The notes under the pieces were generated by a model. That model was not told the origin of the DNA. It was given only the letters and a program-made list of their open reading frames with translations, and did no database searches. This document shows, piece by piece, positions 6,937-11,965 of a stretch of DNA of 11,965 nt. Both the position numbers and the translations under genes were made by a program. Source of the DNA: Endomicrobium sp. (GTDB lineage: Bacteria > Elusimicrobiota > Endomicrobiia > Endomicrobiales > Endomicrobiaceae); assembly GCA_031283985.1 (NCBI GenBank), contig JAITAQ010000066.1:1-11965 (forward strand). The letters run 5' to 3'. The number at the start of each line of letters is the position of its first letter. Position 1 is the first letter of the stretch.

Positions 6937-7526
6937 GTGCAGTTTTTAGAAAAGATTAAAGTTATCACACGTTGTGCTATGCATAGTTTTTTGCCTTTTA
7001 TGAATAGATTGAAAGAGCAGAAATTTTTTGACAAAAACATATTTTTAAATACAGTTGTAAACATTGTATGTAAATTTGCAGGAGTAAGTTCTGCCGCGAT
7101 TATTCTGTTGGATAAAATGAAATGATACGAAGAAACCTTTTTTATTTTGAAATTGTAAAAATGTTAGTAAGAATGATAGTCGACAAAGACCATTACACTT
7201 TTAATCATTCATACAGAGCTTGACAATACGCCAAACTTATAGCCGAGAATCTGAATCTTCCTTTAGAAGTAGTAAGGCAAATAGAATTTGCCGCTTTGAT
7301 GCATGATATGGGAAAAATTGGCATAACAGGAGACATATTTTAAACAGAGTTACTAGTCTTACAGAAGGTGAGAAAAAAGTAATTAAAATGCACCCTATTA
7401 TTGTATATAACATTCTTGCTCCGTTACTTTTTCTACCTTCGGTTGTGCCGCTTGTTTTATATCACCAAGAATGGTATAACGTCAAAATGTATACCGAGGG
7501 TTTATCAGGATAAGAGATTCTTTAGA
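6937..7526 (+). pseudogene. Decayed GAF + HD-GYP protein (c-di-GMP phosphodiesterase type)
   Basis: Bases 6937-7122 encode a GAF-like piece (NIFLNTVVNIVCKFAGVSSA, IILLD) before TGA 7123. After a frame change, KMLVRMIVDKDHYTFNHSYRA is followed by a TGA and then QYAKLIAENLNLPLEVVRQI and FAALMHDMGKIGI, with the HD pair at 7302-7307. Another shift gives VTSLTEGEKKVIKMHPII and then LYHQEWYN...YTEGLSG and a TAA. This is the order of an HD-GYP domain. The signature is also spoiled at residue level: HQE replaces HHE and VKMYT replaces GxGYP. HD-GYP proteins hydrolyse c-di-GMP, so loss of this one suggests reduced c-di-GMP signalling. The end near 7526 is where RsmI-like sequence takes over. Bases 6898-6936 show nothing I can assign. 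Confidence 0.85.
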
Positions 7527-7788
7527 GAAAAGCTGGAAAATGAGGAAAGAGCTTTCAGAATTTATAAATTTAGGAAAAACAATAATATTTTATGAATCGC
7601 TACACAGAATACTTAAAATCGTTGAAATATGTCTAGAAGTATTTGGTGAAAATACTAAAATTTGTCTTGATAGAGAATTGACTAAAAAGTTTGAAGAATT
7701 TATAAGGGAAACAATAAAAGAAGTGTTGGAAAATATAAAAGATAGAAATAATTTGCTTTGAGGAGTTTATGTTTTAATATATCCTCAA
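7527..7788 (+). pseudogene. rsmI: C-terminal fragment of RsmI (16S rRNA C1402 2'-O-methyltransferase)
   Basis: An open stretch (ATG at 7540 to TGA 7759-7761, 73 codons) reads MRKELSEF, TIIFYESLHRILKIVE, CLDRELTKKFEEFIRETIKE. This matches the C-terminal third of RsmI, where FYE-x-PHR and RELTK-x-FEE are hallmark motifs (Pro is Leu here). After the TGA the same frame gives GVYVLIYP, resembling the family's last strand (KGExVLII), so the stop is probably premature. The SAM-binding N-terminal two thirds are absent; in their place lies HD-GYP debris, marking a deletion junction near 7527. RsmI with RsmH makes m4Cm1402 in the ribosomal P site. This fragment cannot be catalytic, so unless a second copy exists the organism lacks the 2'-O-methylation. 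The 73-codon ORF should not be annotated as a functional gene. Confidence 0.85.
7753..7780 (+). promoter_or_regulatory. Candidate sigma-70-type promoter for argCJ
   Basis: TTGCTT (7753-7758) and TAATAT (7775-7780) are 16 bases apart, upstream of argC and within dead DNA, so a promoter is expected nearby. The -35 lies in the left arm of the inverted repeat and the -10 in its loop. In such AT-rich DNA a match like this is easily fortuitous. Confidence 0.3.
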
Positions 7789-7793
7789 AGCAA
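7753..7793. repeat. Perfect 12-bp inverted repeat upstream of argC
   Basis: TTGCTTTGAGGA (7753-7764) is the exact reverse complement of TCCTCAAAGCAA (7782-7793), with a 17-base AT-rich spacer. As RNA this would be a stable 12-bp hairpin ending 10 bases before the argC Shine-Dalgarno. There is no T-run after it on either strand, so it is not a standard intrinsic terminator. It does not resemble an ArgR ARG box, which is an 18-bp AT-rich palindrome. Part of it overlaps the rsmI remnant. Confidence 0.75.
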
Positions 7794-7803
7794 TGAGTGG
7801 AAT

Positions 7804-7811
7804 GGAGGGGG
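7804..7811 (+). promoter_or_regulatory. Strong ribosome binding site fixing the GTG start of argC
   Basis: GGAGGGGG lies seven bases before the GTG at 7819. It is the strongest Shine-Dalgarno in the window and supports GTG as the start. There is no in-frame ATG between the upstream in-frame TGA (7759) and this codon. Confidence 0.8.
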
Positions 7812-7818
7812 AAAGAAA

Positions 7819-8841
7819 GTGATTAGAGCAGGAATTATAGGAATAACTGGGTACACCGGCGAAGAGCTTTTAAAGCTTCTTTCAAAGAGCGATGATGTTA
7901 AGATAGCTAAGATTTATGGTAGGAGTTCGTCGGATGAAAGGGATTTGAAAGACATTTACCCAGAATTTTCCGGTTTAAATTTAAAAGTAGAACCTTTGAA
8001 CATAAAACAAATACCAGTTAACTGTGATATTATTTTTCTCGCTTTGCCTCACGCTATTGCTTTTGGAATAGTTCCACATCTTATTGATTTGGGCATAAAA
8101 GTTATAGACCTCTCAGCAGATTTCAGATTAAAAAGCGCTGAGGTGTATGAAGAATGGTATAAGGTAACCCATACAGCGAAAGATTATATAAGCAAAGCTG
8201 TTTACGGTTTATCTGAACTTAACGACAAAGAAATTAAAAATGCATTTTTAGTTGCAAACCCGGGTTGTTACCCTACAAGCATTATTTTAGGTTGTGCTCC
8301 TGCGATAAAAAATGGATTTGTAGATTTAGAAGGAATAGTTATAGATTCTAAAAGTGGTATTTCAGGTGCAGGCAGGAAATCTGCTCTGAAATATTTTAAA
8401 AACGAACACCCAAACTTTAGAGCCTATAAAATTGCTGGGGGTCACAGACATATTCCAGAAATAGAGCAAGAGCTTGCAAAGCTTTCTGGTGAAAAAGCAA
8501 CTGTAAGTTTTACGACTCATATCATGCCTGTTGAAAGAGGAATGCTTTCAACTATTTATATAAATCTTAGACAAAATGTTAAGACATATACAGTAATAGA
8601 AAAATATAGAGAATTTTATAAAGGTAGAGAATTTGTAAAAGTTCTTGATGAGGATGTAATACCTGGAATTAAAGAGGTTGCAAACACAAATTTCTGTAAG
8701 ATAAGTGTAAAGATAGATGAAAGAACAAAAAGACTTATTATCGTTTCAGTTATAGATAATTTAGTAAAAGGTGCTTCGGGACAGGCAGTTCAGAACATGA
8801 ATCTTATGTTTGGTTTGCCGGAAACTGCAGGCTTAATATAG
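7819..8841 (+). CDS. argC: N-acetyl-gamma-glutamyl-phosphate reductase ArgC
   Basis: NADPH-dependent reduction of N-acetyl-glutamyl-phosphate to the semialdehyde, the third step of arginine synthesis. The 340 residues are full length and intact. The N-terminal Rossmann motif is [17 protein letters not shown] (5-21). Others are LALPHA (74-79), DLSADFRL (97-104), [10 protein letters not shown] with the catalytic Cys150, [10 protein letters not shown] (179-188), [10 protein letters not shown] with His211 as likely base, [10 protein letters not shown] and [16 protein letters not shown] near the C-terminus. The start is GTG with a strong RBS. Its TAG stop (8839-8841) is embedded in the argJ Shine-Dalgarno, so argC and argJ form an operon. 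The region just upstream carries a perfect inverted repeat and a possible promoter. Presence with argJ shows that part of the acetyl-cycle arginine pathway is retained; argB and argD are not in the window. Confidence 0.97.
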   Translation: MIRAGIIGITGYTGEELLKLLSKSDDVKIAKIYGRSSSDERDLKDIYPEFSGLNLKVEPLNIKQIPVNCDIIFLALPHAIAFGIVPHLIDLGIKVIDLSADFRLKSAEVYEEWYKVTHTAKDYISKAVYGLSELNDKEIKNAFLVANPGCYPTSIILGCAPAIKNGFVDLEGIVIDSKSGISGAGRKSALKYFKNEHPNFRAYKIAGGHRHIPEIEQELAKLSGEKATVSFTTHIMPVERGMLSTIYINLRQNVKTYTVIEKYREFYKGREFVKVLDEDVIPGIKEVANTNFCKISVKIDERTKRLIIVSVIDNLVKGASGQAVQNMNLMFGLPETAGLI

Positions 8842-8853
8842 GAGAAAATTTAA

Positions 8854-10056
8854 ATGCTTCCAAAAGGTTTTAAAGTGGGTGGAATTCGTTCAGAATTGTC
8901 AAAAAAAGAAGGAAAGAAAGATTTGGCTCTTTTTATTTCCGATGTTCCTGCTAGTACGGCAGGTATTTTTACACAAAATGTAGCAAAGGCTGCTCCTGTT
9001 CTTTTAGATATTGAAAGATTAAAAACGGGAAATAAATTTTCAGGCATTATAGCAAATTCTGGTTGTGCTAATGCTTGTACAGGGACTAAAGGGTTAGAAG
9101 ACGCTGAGTATATCTGTTCAACATGTGAAACTATTTTTGAGTTGGATTCAGTCTCGTTGCTATGCGCTTCTACAGGAGTTATCGGGCAATATTTAAATAT
9201 TTTTAAAGACACTTTTACTGAAAAAATTAAATTGTTGAGAGATAGTATTGGAACTTCTCTTAAAAATGAAGAAGAAGCTGTTCTCTCCATAATGACTACA
9301 GATACGCTTATAAAGAAGATTGAGAAAGAAGTTGTTGTTAAAAGTGGCAAAATTAGAATTTGGGGTTGTGTCAAAGGTGCAGGAATGATTCATCCTAATT
9401 TGCAGGGGCTTCATGCTACAATGCTTTCCTTTATATTAACGGATGCTGATATAGAAAGTGAAAATCTTCAGGTAATTTTAGAAGAGGCTGCAGATAAATC
9501 TTTTAATTGTGTTTCTGTTGACGGAGACATGTCAACAAATGATACTGTTATTGTTTTGGCAAATGGTCAAAGTGGAATTGGTAAATTATCTAAAGAAGAT
9601 TTGGCTATTTTTGTAAATGCTTTTGACGAGTTGACTTTGGATCTTGCCAAGTCTGTTGCCAAAGACGGCGAGGGTGCTACTAAATTTGTTGAAATTGAAG
9701 TAAAAAATGCTAAAACAAAAAAAGATGCAAAACTTATAGCTTCTACCATTGCCACTTCTCCTCTTTTTAAAACAGCCATGTTTGGCTCCGACGCTAATTG
9801 GGGTAGAATTATTGCTGCTTCAGGCAGAGCTGGTGTAGATTTTGATATAAACAAAGTTAATATATATATTGGAGGTATTCATACTTTTAAAGACGGTTTT
9901 GCTTTAAAATTCTCTGAAGATGATGCTAGAAAGTTTCTTTCTAGGAAAGAAGTTAAAGTGATTGTGGATTTGAGTATGGGCAGCGAATCAAGCAAGTATT
10001 ATACGTGTGATTTTTCGTATGATTATATACGCATCAATGGGGACTACCGTTCATGA
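8854..10056 (+). CDS. argJ: Glutamate N-acetyltransferase / ornithine acetyltransferase ArgJ
   Basis: Transfers the acetyl group from N-acetylornithine to glutamate, recycling acetyl groups in arginine synthesis. Members also able to use acetyl-CoA exist, and sequence alone does not decide this. The protein is 400 residues with the usual layout: PKGFKVGGIR start, GIFTQNVAKAAPVL, the oxyanion-hole STGVIG (106-111), WGCVKGAGMIHPN, the self-cleavage site ATML with nucleophile Thr189, VDGDMSTNDTV (222-232), KDGEGATKFVE (270-280), SPLFKTAMFGSDANWGR, and a normal C-terminus INGDYRS. An oddity is about four extra residues between HPN and ATM (HPNLQGLHATM against the usual PNMATM), just before the cleavage site. 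AGGAG (8840-8844), nine bases before the ATG, overlaps the argC stop. The TGA overlaps the ATG of the broken ORF that follows. Confidence 0.96.
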   Translation: MLPKGFKVGGIRSELSKKEGKKDLALFISDVPASTAGIFTQNVAKAAPVLLDIERLKTGNKFSGIIANSGCANACTGTKGLEDAEYICSTCETIFELDSVSLLCASTGVIGQYLNIFKDTFTEKIKLLRDSIGTSLKNEEEAVLSIMTTDTLIKKIEKEVVVKSGKIRIWGCVKGAGMIHPNLQGLHATMLSFILTDADIESENLQVILEEAADKSFNCVSVDGDMSTNDTVIVLANGQSGIGKLSKEDLAIFVNAFDELTLDLAKSVAKDGEGATKFVEIEVKNAKTKKDAKLIASTIATSPLFKTAMFGSDANWGRIIAASGRAGVDFDINKVNIYIGGIHTFKDGFALKFSEDDARKFLSRKEVKVIVDLSMGSESSKYYTCDFSYDYIRINGDYRS

Positions 10057-10262
10057 TTGGATATTGTCTTTTATTAAACAGTCATCACATCTAAACTCAA
10101 AAATATTTGTGTTTCCCTGTTGAATGCATAGAAAAGTTTTTTGAAAATCTTGTAGAAATATCTTTTAAAGAGTATATTTCCGAGACTGAAATTGACGGTG
10201 AAACACAAAAGCTTATTAATTTGTATTGTAGCAGTCATGCTAGTGTTTTTTTTATATCTTGA
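10053..10262 (+). pseudogene. Short unrecognised ORF interrupted by one stop codon
   Basis: A frame beginning with an ATG that overlaps the argJ stop (ATGA) reads MIGYCLLLNSHHI, then TAA (10092-10094), then stays open for 55 more codons to TGA (10260-10262). The readable part includes CFPVECIEKFFENLVEIS and EIDGETQKLINLYC. Without the TAA it would be a 69-residue protein translationally coupled to argJ. I do not recognise the family. An alternative is that it starts at the TTG at 10107, or that it is the scrap of a longer gene. The ATGA overlap and continuous frame suggest it was once the third gene of the arg operon. Confidence 0.4.
10229..10253 (+). terminator. Possible intrinsic terminator after argCJ
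   Basis: TAGCA-GTCA-TGCTA forms a 5-bp stem with a four-base loop, followed after three bases by eight T's (10246-10253). The stem is short, so efficiency would be modest. It sits at the end of the broken ORF and before tsaC, a sensible place for the arg operon to end. Confidence 0.35.
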
Positions 10263-10282
10263 TACAAAGGTAAATATTATTT

Positions 10283-10891
10283 ATGACTTTAAAGATTTCA
10301 GCAAAAGATCATGATGCCCATAAGAAAACTGCTGAAATAATAAAAAATGGCGGGTTGGCTATAGTTCCTACGGAAACTGTTTACGGTTTTGTTGTTGACG
10401 CTTTTAATATTGATGCTCAAAAAAAAATTTACAAAATTAAGGGAAGAAGTCAAAAAAAACCTCTAATTCTAATGACGTCTCATATTGAAAGCATTAAAGT
10501 GCTTGTTGACATTCCAAAAAAAGCTCTTGAAATTACTAAAAAGTTTTGGCCTGGACAATTAACGCTTATATTTCCTACTACAACAATAGGTAAAATAGTG
10601 TCAAGTGGAAGAAAGAACTTGGGTGTAAGAATTCCAAATAACGCATTTATGCTTAAACTTCTTCAAGAGATAAAAAAACCTGTTTTTACAACTTCTGTTA
10701 ATGTTTCAAACAAAAGCAGCGCAAAGACTTATGAAGATGCTTTAGATTTTAACGGAATAGCTGATGTTATAATTGATGGCGGTAAGTGCGAGTTTTCTTT
10801 TGAATCTACAGTTATAGATATGGTACAATTTCCCTATGTTATTGTAAGGAAAGGATGTCTAAACTCTAACGAATTGTTAAAGTATATATAG
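10283..10891 (+). CDS. tsaC: L-threonylcarbamoyladenylate synthase (TsaC/YwlC, Sua5-YrdC family)
   Basis: Makes threonylcarbamoyl-AMP from threonine, bicarbonate and ATP, the first step of universal t6A37 modification of ANN-decoding tRNAs. The 202 residues form a single YrdC domain with no Sua5 C-terminal extension: [20 protein letters not shown] (22-41), [14 protein letters not shown] (51-64), [19 protein letters not shown], the S-x-N of [14 protein letters not shown] (Ser138, Asn140) and [15 protein letters not shown] differs a little from the common TSANxSG, but the key residues stand. The RBS is weak (AAAGG about 12 bases before the ATG). It ends 19 bases before glyA, and tsaC-type genes near glyA recur in other bacteria. 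Essential in most bacteria, consistent with its intact state beside decayed genes. Confidence 0.93.
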   Translation: MTLKISAKDHDAHKKTAEIIKNGGLAIVPTETVYGFVVDAFNIDAQKKIYKIKGRSQKKPLILMTSHIESIKVLVDIPKKALEITKKFWPGQLTLIFPTTTIGKIVSSGRKNLGVRIPNNAFMLKLLQEIKKPVFTTSVNVSNKSSAKTYEDALDFNGIADVIIDGGKCEFSFESTVIDMVQFPYVIVRKGCLNSNELLKYI

Positions 10892-10910
10892 TATAGTTAA
10901 CGAGGCAACA

Positions 10911-11965
10911 ATGGAAAATGTAAAGAAAGAAGATGCTGAAATTTACGATGTACTTGTAAAAGAGTTGAAAAGACAGAGAGAAACCATAGAGCTTATAGCT
11001 TCGGAAAATATAACTTCTCTGGGTGTTATGGAAGCTCAGGGAACTTGTCTAACAAATAAATATGCAGAAGGTTATCCTGGCAAAAGATATTACGGTGGCT
11101 GCGAGCTTGTTGACATTGTTGAAAATATAGCTATTGCTCGCACAAAAAAACTTTTTAATGTGAACTTCGCAAATGTTCAACCTCATTCTGGCGCTCAGGC
11201 AAATTTTGCCGTTCAGCTTGCTCTTTTAAACCCTGGTGAAACTATTATGGGATTGAGACTTCCTCACGGTGGGCATTTAACGCACGGGAGTCCTTATAAT
11301 GTTTCAGGAAAATGGTTTAACATAGTCTCTTATAGTGTTAAAAAAGATACGGGATGTATAAATTATGATGAGATGGAAAAACTTGCTTTAGAACATAAAC
11401 CTAAACTAATAATTAGCGGTGGCAGTGCTTACTCAAGAATTTGGGACTGGAAAAAAGTAGGCGAGATTGCTAAGAAAGTTGGGGCTTATCATATGAGCGA
11501 TATGTCTCATTATGTAGGTCTTATAGCTACCAACATATACCCTTCTCCAATAGAATATGCCGACGTAGTAACTACAACAACGCATAAAACTTTACGAGGT
11601 CCTCGTGGGGGATTAATTTTAACAAATAGTGATGAAATTGCAAAAAAAATAAATTCAGCTGTTTTCCCAGGTGAGCAAGGTGGACCTTTAATGCATGTTA
11701 TTGCCGCCAAAGCTGTGGCTTTTCAGGAAGCGCTTAAACCCGAATTTAAAGAGTATCAGAAGCAAGTTTTAATAAATTCCAGAAGGCTTGCTCAGGAATT
11801 GGAGCAAGGTGGTCTCAAGATTGTTTCTGGTGGCACGGATTCTCACATGTTTTTAGTTGACTTAAGACCTTTAAACGTCAAAGGAAATGTTGCTCAAGAG
11901 ACTTTAGAGAGAGCTGGGATAACTCTGAATAAAAATGGAATTCCTTATGATACTGAGAAACCGAC
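10911..11965 (+). CDS. glyA: Serine hydroxymethyltransferase GlyA, 3' end outside window
   Basis: PLP enzyme that interconverts serine and glycine with tetrahydrofolate, the main source of one-carbon units. The frame runs from ATG 10911 (GAGG at 10902-10905) to the window end without a stop, giving 351 codons of an expected 415 or so. Motifs in order: [84 protein letters not shown] with the PLP-binding Lys226, [20 protein letters not shown] and [18 protein letters not shown] replaces the more common IDF/IDW-type stretch, a mild variation. It depends on PLP, whose ring is made by the PdxJ encoded upstream. No damage is visible in the part shown. Confidence 0.97.
   Translation, partial: MENVKKEDAEIYDVLVKELKRQRETIELIASENITSLGVMEAQGTCLTNKYAEGYPGKRYYGGCELVDIVENIAIARTKKLFNVNFANVQPHSGAQANFAVQLALLNPGETIMGLRLPHGGHLTHGSPYNVSGKWFNIVSYSVKKDTGCINYDEMEKLALEHKPKLIISGGSAYSRIWDWKKVGEIAKKVGAYHMSDMSHYVGLIATNIYPSPIEYADVVTTTTHKTLRGPRGGLILTNSDEIAKKINSAVFPGEQGGPLMHVIAAKAVAFQEALKPEFKEYQKQVLINSRRLAQELEQGGLKIVSGGTDSHMFLVDLRPLNVKGNVAQETLERAGITLNKNGIPYDTEKP

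Noticed and set aside
7401..7595. A 64-codon open frame overlapping the HD-GYP and rsmI debris
   Set aside because: It is an out-of-frame reading; the homologous residues lie in the other two frames.
7540..7761. A 73-codon open frame that could be called a small new gene
   Set aside because: Its sequence is the C-terminal third of RsmI, without the catalytic SAM-binding part.
8850..9374. A 174-codon minus-strand open frame opposite argJ
   Set aside because: Shadow of argJ's coding strand, with no RBS or family resemblance of its own.

Overview
The window is strongly AT-rich and every gene reads on the + strand. It alternates well-preserved housekeeping operons with one stretch of heavily decayed genes. 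Ordinary free-living-type genes (c-di-AMP synthesis, amino-sugar, vitamin B6, arginine, tRNA modification, glycine/folate) sit beside gene corpses full of stops, frameshifts and internal deletions. This suggests a low-GC bacterium in early genome reduction, such as an intracellular symbiont. Gene content and style fit Elusimicrobiota of the 'Candidatus Endomicrobium' type (endosymbionts of termite-gut flagellates, known for many pseudogenes beside intact amino-acid and cofactor pathways). That assignment is an inference from pattern and was not checked by search.

Region 1 (1-4630) is one tight operon. It holds the 3' part of a diadenylate cyclase (cdaA), a 32-codon membrane peptide that looks like only the first helix of CdaR, then glmM, pdxJ and glmS. 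The cdaA/peptide junction is an ATGA overlap and the peptide stop abuts the glmM ATG. GlmS and GlmM are successive steps towards UDP-GlcNAc (peptidoglycan, LPS), and CdaA makes c-di-AMP, which is linked to cell-wall homeostasis. PdxJ makes pyridoxine 5'-phosphate.

Region 2 (4631-5966): a 159-bp spacer with possible RNA structure, then acpS (holo-ACP synthase) and nnrD (NAD(P)H-hydrate dehydratase), four bases apart.

Region 3 (5988 to about 7790) is a graveyard. It holds remnants of an M20 amidohydrolase, a DUF4912-like protein, a GAF plus HD-GYP signalling protein and the C-terminal end of rsmI. They are joined by deletion scars, and some scars create short chimeric open frames that are not real genes. 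A 28-bp near-palindrome and a perfect 12-bp inverted repeat lie here, the latter just upstream of argC.

Region 4 (7819-10262): argC and argJ (arginine pathway), followed by a short ORF broken by one stop, with a possible terminator at its end.

Region 5 (10283-11965): tsaC (threonylcarbamoyl-AMP synthase for tRNA t6A) and glyA (serine hydroxymethyltransferase), the latter cut by the window end.

I saw no tRNA, rRNA, CRISPR array or insertion sequence, and no clearly new multi-gene system. The most unusual items are the minimal CdaR-like peptide, the two inverted repeats and the pattern of gene decay.
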